Below, one piece after another: positions 1-7,312 of a stretch of 23,770 bases of DNA. The stretch covers positions 1-23,770 of the forward strand of contig JAFGGF010000190.1 in the NCBI GenBank assembly GCA_016930735.1. The letters are read 5' to 3'. A program made the translations under genes and the position numbers. The stretch is from Prolixibacteraceae bacterium (GTDB taxonomy: Bacteria; Bacteroidota; Bacteroidia; Bacteroidales; Prolixibacteraceae). The notes beneath the pieces were generated by a model. It had not been told where the DNA came from, did not search any database, and saw only the letters and a list, made by a program, of their open reading frames with translations. How positions within the stretch are numbered: the stretch's first letter is position 1; each line of letters starts with the position of its first letter.

Positions 1-872
1 ACCCTGTCTGAACTTAAATCCAGGTCAAGTCCGAGTTCATCCCCGTTATGGATTATTGCATCAATTCCTCCCCCGCTTGAATTCAGGTATAATTCCTTTG
101 ACAGATTACGAATATCAATATGTACTGATCCACCGCTTGATTTGGCTTTTACATAAGCAGCTTCTCCAGTAACACTTACACCACCTCCGCTGCTGGAAGC
201 ATCCACATCGCCATGAATGTTGTTCAGGTCTACACTTCCGCCAGAACTACGTGCGTAAACACTGCCATGAGCATCATCTACAGTAACTCTGCCCCCGCTG
301 GAACTTAAATGGACGTCGCCGTTCTGATTTGTAACTTTAACTCCACCACCCGATGACCTTGCTTCAGTAGTACCACTAACATTTTCCAACTGGACTCCTC
401 CACCGCTGCTTGAGAATTCATGATTCCCTTCCACACCTGAGATTTTTAATCCACCTCCGCTGGACGAAACATTGCACGACATCTCCCTTGGTACAGTAAT
501 CGTTAATGAAATACCTACATTGTTCCAGAAATTCATGTGCGACTTGCGTTCAACTTTTGCGGTAATAACAGAACCTCTTTTTGAAAAATCAAGTTCGAAT
601 GCATCAAGTAACTCATCCAACTCAGAATCTGACGGTGATAAAAGCTTGCCTCTTTTTCGTACAAATGCCTGAATTACTACTTCTTCTTTTTCGTGTGTTT
701 GTACAACAACTCCTCCTCCCGAAGAAGAGGCATTCAGAGTTCCCGGCTGGTTCAGGTCAAAGGTTTTTGTTATGGTAGGTTCCTGATCATCCTTTGAAAA
801 ACCATTTAATGAAAGCATTGCTAAAAGCATTGCAATCATCATGTACATTTTGGTATTAATCCGAGTTTTCAT
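1..872 (-). CDS. DUF4097-type beta-helix surface/periplasmic protein, 3' part outside window
   Basis: I translated this from the minus strand: ATG is the complement of 870-872, and 290 codons read open to the left edge, so the C-terminus is missing. Residues 1-26 look like a signal peptide (basic start, then a Met/Leu/Ala-rich core). From about residue 136 the protein is a regular repeat. The motif S-S-G-G-(G/S/R)-(V/L) starts its Gly run at residues 139, 157, 175, 193, 211, 229 and 247, an exact 18-residue period, with an off-period copy at 267 and an isolated early copy at 52. This is the pattern of the DUF4097/DUF2807 'putative adhesin' beta-helix families, whose biochemical role is not established. 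It is the last gene of the co-directional run, 76 bp after a detached permease tail. An exported, repeat-built envelope protein is well supported. A role in adhesion or in the permease system is only inference. Confidence 0.85.
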   Translation of the reverse strand, partial: MKTRINTKMYMMIAMLLAMLSLNGFSKDDQEPTITKTFDLNQPGTLNASSSGGGVVVQTHEKEEVVIQAFVRKRGKLLSPSDSELDELLDAFELDFSKRGSVITAKVERKSHMNFWNNVGISLTITVPREMSCNVSSSGGGLKISGVEGNHEFSSSGGGVQLENVSGTTEARSSGGGVKVTNQNGDVHLSSSGGRVTVDDAHGSVYARSSGGSVDLNNIHGDVDASSSGGGVSVTGEAAYVKAKSSGGSVHIDIRNLSKELYLNSSGGGIDAIIHNGDELGLDLDLSSDR

Positions 873-948
873 AATACATATTTTAAATTGTTTAACTACG
901 TTTATCGTAAGTAAGGACGCTTTTCGTGTTATTCTTGTTACTTAAAAA

Positions 949-1022
949 TTATTCATATCGAAGTGCTTCAACCGGATTTCTCGTTGCTGCCCGCCTCCCG
1001 ATAAATATCGGAATTGCCAGCT
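949..1022 (-). repeat. Detached permease 3' tail (orphan tail 1) split by a palindrome
   Basis: Read on the minus strand, 949-993 encodes RAATRNPVEALRYE plus a TAA stop, exactly the C-terminus of the neighbouring permeases, although permease A already ended with its own tail at 1033. At 996-1013 the normal codons are replaced by an imperfect palindrome (TCCCGATAAATATCGGAA). The repeat then resumes with the complement of TTGCCAGCT (1014-1022), which matches the SWQ codons of the WQSWR-type tails. The orphan stop is in frame with permease A's TAG (84 bp apart). The unit is the same length (74 bp) as the one at 18239-18312 and about 61 of 74 bases match by hand alignment. It is a remnant or recombination scar, not an independent gene. 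Confidence 0.85.
996..1013. repeat. Imperfect palindrome inside orphan tail 1
   Basis: The 6-bp arms CCGATA and TATCGG flank a 2-base centre. Outer bases pair less well than in the perfect 18-bp copy at 18286-18303. It sits between GCCCGCC and TTGCCAGCT, where other tails have only AACT. No T-run follows on either strand, so a rho-independent terminator is unlikely. Confidence 0.75.
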
Positions 1023-1032
1023 ATTTAAATTT

Positions 1033-3399
1033 CTATTCATATCTCAAACTTTCTACTGGGTTTTTAGTTGCTGCTTTCCACGATTGAAATGAAACAGTGA
1101 GCAAAGCAATTCCTATAGCCAGCACACCTGCAAGAGTAAAAATCCACCAACTTAAAGTGGTTTTGTATGCAAAATTTTCGAGCCATTTATGCATTATATA
1201 CCACGAAACAGGTGTTGCAATAACAAAGGCAAAACCTACCCATCTTAAAAAATCTTTGTTCAGTAATGTTATCACTTCTGATATTTTTGCTCCATTTACT
1301 TTCCTAACACCGATTTCTTTTAAACGACGCTGAATTATAAACAATGACAATCCTATCAATCCAAGAATAGCAATAGAAAGGGCCATTACCATAAAATAAT
1401 TTAAGAGTTGCCTGATGTTTTCCTCTGCCGTATAAAGCCTGTTAAAACGGTCATCTAAATATTGATATGAAAAAAGATTTTCCTGCAGATTGTATTGTTG
1501 CCAGATATCTTCAATAAAAGCCAGGGTTCTGGTTCTTTCAAACGGATTAATTCGGATAGAGACAGTATTAAAGCTTGAGGGGCGGTACATTATTATTATC
1601 GGGGCAAGGGGCACATGCAACGACTCATAATGGAAATCTTTTGTTACCCCAATAATTTTTTCAACATGCCCGCTGTAATTTATTTGATTACCAATTGCAT
1701 CTTCAGGTGAATCCCAACCCATTTTTTTTGCTGCAATCTCATTTATAAGGTAACCCTTATCCGATTCGCTGACTTTATCAAAATTTTCACCTGCTGCAAG
1801 TTCAATTTTATAGGTAGAAAGAAAATCTTCATCAACCCTGACATTGGCCAACCTGAAATCAAACGGATTTGAATTCCCATCAGAAATGACAGAAGCGGAA
1901 CCTGAGTCCCATAATCCTTGCGAAGGTGTTCTTTTTGATGCAGATGCTGAAACAATATTTGGATTCTGAGCAAGTTGTTGTTTGAATACATCCAATTTTT
2001 CATTAAGCTGAGGTGTGGATGGTACTACAACAATGTTTTCTTTATCGAGGCCCAGGTTTTTATGGTGCAGGTAGTTTACCTGTTTATATACAAACAAAAA
2101 TGAAATTACCAGTGCAATTGAAACGGCAAATTGAAATGTTACCAATCCACCGCGAAAGGTATTATTTCCGGCCTCTACTTTTTCTTTCCCACCAGAAACA
2201 ACCGGTTTAAAAGAGGATACTATCAGAACCGGATAAAGAACCGAAAGAATCCCGGTAATAACCGATAAAATTACGATTCCGGCAATCAAACCTGAATTTT
2301 CAACAAATTTTAAATGGAAATTATTTCCAACAATTTCATCTATACGGGTAGAAAACAGCCAAACAATTCCAAAAGATAATATTGCGGAAATTAAACAGAA
2401 AAAAACTGATTCGCCGGTTAATTGAAGGATGAGAAATTTTCTGGAAGCACCTACTACCTTTTTTATTTTAATTTCACGCAGGCGTTTTGTGTACATGGCC
2501 ACATTTAAATTCATATAATTTATGCTGCCAATTATAAGAATTAACAAAGCTACTGATGCCAGGATATAAACATAAGAACGGTTGCTGTACCAGTTAAAAT
2601 GAATATCCTTAAGACCCTCCATTCTTATTTTTGTCGACTTGATTCCACCTTCATCCACCAAATGCTTGTTGATAAAATCATCCAGTTTGGAATTAATATT
2701 ATCAGGCATGTGTGGAATCAGCGCAAATGTTTCATAGTTGTTACTACTCCAGTCTTTCATCTCATTTGGTCCAACAATAGATTCGAAAGTGCTGAATGAA
2801 ATATAAACTTCCGGATTGAAATGCGTGTTCGGTCCCCAGTTTTTAAATACGCCCTGAACAATAAAACTGTATTTATTTCCCGATTCATCTTTTACGTCCA
2901 GCGATTTCCCTACAGCATCTGTTGTTTCAAAGAAACGTTGTGCCGCTTTTTCCGAGATGATCAAAGTGAGTGGGTTCTTTAGTAGGTTTTCATCAGCCGA
3001 AAGCCCAATAAAGTCAAAAATTTTAAGAATTGCCGGTTCAGCAAAACAGGTATTTTCTTCAAGAATCTTTTTATTACCGGTCCTAAATACCAAACCTGTA
3101 TGGCTAACTCTTGCTATTTGCTGAATTTCCGATATTTCATTTTTTAGCAAAGGAGCAATTATAGGTGCCACTTCAGGTAAATGAAGATTCTCTTTACCGT
3201 CCGGATCATAAAAATATCTGTGAACGCGATAAATATTTTTACTATTTGAATGAAATGAATCGTAACTGAGTTGATATTTGATCCAGACAGAAATTAGAAA
3301 TACGCATATAAAGCCCAAAACCAAACCAAAAATGTTTATTGCTGAATAAAACGGATTTCGTTTAATATTTCTGAATATTGAATTAAAAAATCGTTTCAT
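1033..3399 (-). CDS. MacB-like double-FtsX ABC transporter permease (A)
   Basis: This 788-residue inner-membrane protein is the permease half of a type VII (MacB/LolCE-like) ABC system, a family that drives periplasmic or outer-membrane-directed export or lipoprotein movement rather than transport through its own channel. It has a helix at about 20-42, a periplasmic MacB_PCD-like domain at about 45-272, three helices between 276 and 397 with a first coupling motif at 306-320 (LREIKIKKVVGASR), a helix at about 418-438, a second periplasmic domain at about 445-665 (IIGVTKDFHYESL near 583-595), and a second FtsX block from 668. The second coupling motif is LKEIGVRKVNGAK. It ends KAATKNPVESLRYE with a TAG stop, a variant shared only with permease G. 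It starts 18 bp after permease B in the direction of transcription. Substrate is unknown, and no ATPase is adjacent. Confidence 0.93.
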   Translation of the reverse strand: MKRFFNSIFRNIKRNPFYSAINIFGLVLGFICVFLISVWIKYQLSYDSFHSNSKNIYRVHRYFYDPDGKENLHLPEVAPIIAPLLKNEISEIQQIARVSHTGLVFRTGNKKILEENTCFAEPAILKIFDFIGLSADENLLKNPLTLIISEKAAQRFFETTDAVGKSLDVKDESGNKYSFIVQGVFKNWGPNTHFNPEVYISFSTFESIVGPNEMKDWSSNNYETFALIPHMPDNINSKLDDFINKHLVDEGGIKSTKIRMEGLKDIHFNWYSNRSYVYILASVALLILIIGSINYMNLNVAMYTKRLREIKIKKVVGASRKFLILQLTGESVFFCLISAILSFGIVWLFSTRIDEIVGNNFHLKFVENSGLIAGIVILSVITGILSVLYPVLIVSSFKPVVSGGKEKVEAGNNTFRGGLVTFQFAVSIALVISFLFVYKQVNYLHHKNLGLDKENIVVVPSTPQLNEKLDVFKQQLAQNPNIVSASASKRTPSQGLWDSGSASVISDGNSNPFDFRLANVRVDEDFLSTYKIELAAGENFDKVSESDKGYLINEIAAKKMGWDSPEDAIGNQINYSGHVEKIIGVTKDFHYESLHVPLAPIIIMYRPSSFNTVSIRINPFERTRTLAFIEDIWQQYNLQENLFSYQYLDDRFNRLYTAEENIRQLLNYFMVMALSIAILGLIGLSLFIIQRRLKEIGVRKVNGAKISEVITLLNKDFLRWVGFAFVIATPVSWYIMHKWLENFAYKTTLSWWIFTLAGVLAIGIALLTVSFQSWKAATKNPVESLRYE

Positions 3400-3417
3400 T
3401 TTGTTTTTACTTAGAAG

Positions 3418-5766
3418 TTATTCATACCGTAAAGCCTCAACCGGATTTCTGGTAGCTGCTTTCCACGATTGAAACGAAACAGTGATCAATGCAATTCCTA
3501 ATGCCAGGGCGCCGGCAAGTGCAAAAATCCACCAACTTAAAGCGATCCGGTTAGCAAATAACTTTAACACCTGATCCATTCCAAGGTATGCCAGAGGAAA
3601 TGCAACCACAAATGAAATTCCTATCAATTTTAAATAATCGAATGAAATAAGCCCGGTAACTTCAAAAACCGAGGCTCCGTTAACTTTGCGGATGCCTATT
3701 TCCTTTACCTTGTTTTTAACAGAAATATATACAAGTCCGAATAATCCGAATACAGAAATCAGGATGGTCAGCAGTGTTGCCAAAAAGATCAGTTTTGCAC
3801 GGGCATCAAACTGGCTTTCTATTGCATAACTGAAATCATTTAAATAACTGTAATACAAAGGCCTGTTTGGACTGAAGCTGTCGCAAACCTTATGGATATT
3901 CTGAATTGTTTTGTCAATCAGCAACGGATCATTAACATTGGAATTGATTTTAAAAAACAAATACCTGTTTTCATTCGGGCTTAAAATATAGGAAATCGCA
4001 TCGGGCCGAGATGCCAGCGCAGAATTATTCTGAAAATCCTTAACAACACCAATCAGGTTAAAAATTTGATTTCCACCATAGGTAAATTGTTTCCCGATAG
4101 CATTTTCATCATTCAACTGATTAAAAGCTGTTTCGCTGATCAGTATGGATTGTTCTGTATCGGATGGAAAACTTTCATCAAAAAAGCGGCCGCCAGTCAG
4201 TTTCATGTTAAATAAATCGAGGAAATCATAGTCGACCCGGATCTCACAAATACGTTTAGCTGTAACTTCTGCAGTCCCCCAGGGGAAAAAATTCCCCGAG
4301 CTGATATTATTTGGTAAAACTGAAGATGAAGCTATTTTGGTTATTCTCGAATCCTGCTGAAGGATTTGTTTGATCTCAGTTATTTTCGTGTTTGTAACCT
4401 CATTTAACCTGACATAGTATACATTATCTTTATTAAATCCAACATTGTAGTTGCTTATAAAACTCGACTGACGTTGAATTACCAGTGTTGAAACAATAAA
4501 AACCACAGTAATAATAAACTGAAAAACAACCAATCCTTTTCTGAAAATTCCCAGGCTGGTTTTCACCGAACCATTTCGACTGTTCCCGGTTTTAATCCCG
4601 GCAAATTTTAATCCGGGTAGTAAGCCCGAAACAACGCCTGTTATTAAAGGCAGTAATATTATCAGAACGATAAATCCAGATTCTGAAAAATTGATCTCTA
4701 TTTGTTTATTCGTCAGGGTATTAAACTGGTTCAGAAACAAAACAGTTAAAATCAAGGCAACAATTAATGCAAAAAAAGATATCAGGATACTCTCGGTTAC
4801 CAGTTGTGCAACAAGCTGTTTTTTAAATGCCCCGATTGTCCTTCTGATATTTATTTCCCTTACACGGTTAATCAAAGTCCCGATGGTAAGGTTTGTATAA
4901 TTGATACAGGCAAGGAACAAAACAAAAATGGAGATTATTGAAAAAACGATCAATCTGCCGGCTCCACCGGAATCCTGCAAATAAGTCTTCGTAATGGGTA
5001 TCAGTTCAATATCAAACCTCGCCGATTCGTTTTCGCCTGAAATATTTTCTTCAATCTTTTTATTCAGTGCCAAAAGGTCGGCATCCTTTTTCAGTTTAAT
5101 ATAATTCAGGTAGTTACACGGGAAAAAATCAGTTCCTTCGGGAGTGATGCCAAATTGTGTCAGGGAATTGACCGGTACCATAAAATCAAACCTTCGGTAT
5201 GCATTCTTCGGGAAATCATTTATTACTGCGGTTACTTTAAAATTCATTGTATTATTGACCTGCAGAAACTCCCCCACCGGATTATTATTCCCAAAGTACT
5301 TTTTAGCCATCGATTCTGTAAGTACAACAGACTGGGGGCTTTCCAATGCCTGCTCCCGGTAACCGTTCAGAACTTCAAAATTAAAAATCGAGAACACCGA
5401 AGGATCGGCAGCCACACCATTGGTTTCATTAAAAATATTATTGTTGAATTTCAAAGTAGTTTCACCTAAGGACAAAATACGTGCTGTTTCCTGAACTTCC
5501 GGGAAAATATCACTTATCCGTTTTGAAATTACAGGTGAGGTGGTGGGCTGGTATGAAACATTACTCCCGCTTGTAACCTTAAGGTATGCAAGATGTATCT
5601 GATCGGCATTTTTATAATTTTTCTCATAACTGAGTTCATCTTCCACCCATAAATAGATCATAATAGCACATGCAAGCCCAAGTGCCAGCCCGAGGGTGTT
5701 TATAATTGTAATCCGTTTGTTTTTAATTGCATTTTTAACTGCAACCTTTAAATTCTGTCTGATCAT
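3418..5766 (-). CDS. MacB-like double-FtsX ABC transporter permease (B)
   Basis: This 782-residue permease has the same eight-helix layout as its neighbours. TM1 is at about 20-42, the periplasmic domain at about 45-268 contains FKVTAVINDFPKNAYRRFDF, the first FtsX block is at about 272-393 with VREINIRRTIGA, and a helix lies near 412-431. The second periplasmic domain contains LIGVVKDFQNNS, and the second FtsX block starts near 658 with VKEIGIRKVNGAS. The last membrane helix and tail (from about residue 743) match the array consensus closely, but the preceding helix (YLKLIGISFVVAFPLAYLGM) does not, so the C-terminus appears spliced on. The start lies only 7 bp after the esterase stop, which suggests the two are translated from one message. 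Permease function is secure; substrate and partner ATPase are not visible. Confidence 0.93.
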   Translation of the reverse strand: MIRQNLKVAVKNAIKNKRITIINTLGLALGLACAIMIYLWVEDELSYEKNYKNADQIHLAYLKVTSGSNVSYQPTTSPVISKRISDIFPEVQETARILSLGETTLKFNNNIFNETNGVAADPSVFSIFNFEVLNGYREQALESPQSVVLTESMAKKYFGNNNPVGEFLQVNNTMNFKVTAVINDFPKNAYRRFDFMVPVNSLTQFGITPEGTDFFPCNYLNYIKLKKDADLLALNKKIEENISGENESARFDIELIPITKTYLQDSGGAGRLIVFSIISIFVLFLACINYTNLTIGTLINRVREINIRRTIGAFKKQLVAQLVTESILISFFALIVALILTVLFLNQFNTLTNKQIEINFSESGFIVLIILLPLITGVVSGLLPGLKFAGIKTGNSRNGSVKTSLGIFRKGLVVFQFIITVVFIVSTLVIQRQSSFISNYNVGFNKDNVYYVRLNEVTNTKITEIKQILQQDSRITKIASSSVLPNNISSGNFFPWGTAEVTAKRICEIRVDYDFLDLFNMKLTGGRFFDESFPSDTEQSILISETAFNQLNDENAIGKQFTYGGNQIFNLIGVVKDFQNNSALASRPDAISYILSPNENRYLFFKINSNVNDPLLIDKTIQNIHKVCDSFSPNRPLYYSYLNDFSYAIESQFDARAKLIFLATLLTILISVFGLFGLVYISVKNKVKEIGIRKVNGASVFEVTGLISFDYLKLIGISFVVAFPLAYLGMDQVLKLFANRIALSWWIFALAGALALGIALITVSFQSWKAATRNPVEALRYE

Positions 5767-5773
5767 AATTCTC

Positions 5774-7288
5774 TTATTTATTATATAATAAACTTAAAGG
5801 AATAACATTGCCGTTTGTAGTTCCGGGTTTCACATAAATTAATTGAAGGCTTTTTCCTTCATCTTTCCCGAAATATTCAATCCTGACAGGATAAAAACCT
5901 TTTTCAAGAGGCAGTACAAAAGACTTAAATTCATCAGGCGGATGTATTCCGCTGTTATCAATAATCAACTTGTTATTCAGATAAAACCTGGAACCATCGT
6001 TTGAACTTAAGCCAAATAAATAATGCCCATAATCTTCAGCTTCAAAATAGCCTTCAAATAAACAGGCAAAATCAGAATCACCCAATTTTTTCAAATTAAA
6101 AGTGCTGTCGGCAATACCCGATTTTAAAGGTTTCAGCTTTTTAAAATCAGGAAGTTCCTTAAAGTCACCTTCGAAAACTGAATATTTCAATCCACCGGAT
6201 TTAGCATTTTGAGGTTTTTTTACAGAAGGAAAAGCTCCACCCAATTCAAACTTTCCTTTTACTGTTTTATCATATTTCCCGCTGGTTGAGAATGATTTTA
6301 CTGTTAATTCTGCCGGACCGGTAAGAGAAAAACCCTGCTCTGCCAAAGGTGAAGATTTATCCGGTTCGGTACCATCGGTTGTATATCGAATATCGCCGTT
6401 AGATTCAACAAAAACATTAATTGGCGTATCTTTTAATAAAATGCCATTCATCGGATGGAAAACAAGGGGTGATTTTGAATATCCTGAATAGGCAAATTTT
6501 ATCCCGTCGTATATTCCTTTCAATCCAACTGAATTATGTTTTTCGTTTGGGAAAGTCACAACTTTCCAGTGGAGAGTTTCAGGTGCCTTTGCTTTTAATA
6601 CTGAATCCATTTTATCGATTTTCATCCCTTTAAACGTTTCAGTAATTCCGGCAACCCAGAATATTTTTCCAGGAGGTAATGATCCAAGTTTTTCACCTGC
6701 CAGTTTAATAATATAATCATTGTTATACCAGAATGCCGGATCAGTTGCATAAAAGGTTTCGAAAAGGCCGGGCATTGTAAATAAGGTATATGCCACAAAT
6801 AAACCTCCGTACGAATGGCCATACAGAGAATTTTCTCCATTAGTTTTATAATTCTTATCGATATATGGCATTAATTCAGTTTTGAGAAATGCCAGGAATT
6901 TATCGGCACCACCCGAAATTGCAGGTTGCGGTACATGTACCGGTAAAAAATCACGGTCGCGTTGGTTTGCCCCGTCAATGTACCTGTTTTTTACTGCTAC
7001 AAGAATTACCGGCGGAACATATTCGTTATCCTGCGCATATTTTTGTATAAAGGAAAACGGGTGCTCTGTCCACTCCCCGTCAACCAAATAAATTACTTCA
7101 TATTTTGTATCCGAAGCTGGATCATATGATTCAGGCAGGCGGACTACAATATCCCGTTGTTCCCGCAAAATTTCAGAATAAATCGAGTCCTTAACGGTTA
7201 ATTTATCCTGTGCTTTTGTTTGTTTAAATAAACCTGAAATAAAAATGAGGATCAGTATTAAAATGATAGTAATAAAATTTTTATTCAT
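5774..7288 (-). CDS. Secreted alpha/beta-hydrolase esterase with chitobiase-like and PA14-like C-terminal domains
   Basis: This 504-residue exported protein has a signal peptide at residues 1-26 (hydrophobic ILILIFISGLF core ending near TKAQ). Residues about 30-270 resemble the Esterase D/enterochelin esterase family (PF00756). The nucleophile elbow GHSYGG is at 157-162 (Ser159), and a likely catalytic His is at 251 in NEKHNS; the acidic member is less clear. Residues about 275-348 resemble the chitobiase C-terminal beta-sandwich (RYTTDGTEPDKSS at 301-313). Residues about 365-488 look like a PA14 domain (FEGYFEAEDYGHYLFGLSSN, then DGSRFYLNNK), which usually binds carbohydrate. A carbohydrate-ester or similar surface substrate is plausible but unproven. 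It lies between permeases C (24 bp) and B (7 bp) and is a passenger in the permease array. No T9SS sorting domain is seen. Confidence 0.88.
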   Translation of the reverse strand: MNKNFITIILILILIFISGLFKQTKAQDKLTVKDSIYSEILREQRDIVVRLPESYDPASDTKYEVIYLVDGEWTEHPFSFIQKYAQDNEYVPPVILVAVKNRYIDGANQRDRDFLPVHVPQPAISGGADKFLAFLKTELMPYIDKNYKTNGENSLYGHSYGGLFVAYTLFTMPGLFETFYATDPAFWYNNDYIIKLAGEKLGSLPPGKIFWVAGITETFKGMKIDKMDSVLKAKAPETLHWKVVTFPNEKHNSVGLKGIYDGIKFAYSGYSKSPLVFHPMNGILLKDTPINVFVESNGDIRYTTDGTEPDKSSPLAEQGFSLTGPAELTVKSFSTSGKYDKTVKGKFELGGAFPSVKKPQNAKSGGLKYSVFEGDFKELPDFKKLKPLKSGIADSTFNLKKLGDSDFACLFEGYFEAEDYGHYLFGLSSNDGSRFYLNNKLIIDNSGIHPPDEFKSFVLPLEKGFYPVRIEYFGKDEGKSLQLIYVKPGTTNGNVIPLSLLYNK

Positions 7289-7312
7289 GTTTTGGATTTT
7301 ATTATTTAATTA

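Noticed and set aside
873..948. Possible promoter before the DUF4097 gene
   Set aside because: I looked for the Bacteroidota TTTG / TAnnTTTG pattern on the minus strand of this 76-bp gap and saw no convincing pair; the gap is AT-rich but otherwise featureless.
996..1013. Palindromes at 996-1013 and 18286-18303 as transcription terminators
   Set aside because: Neither copy is followed by a T-run on either strand and the longer one has no loop; a terminator is not supported.
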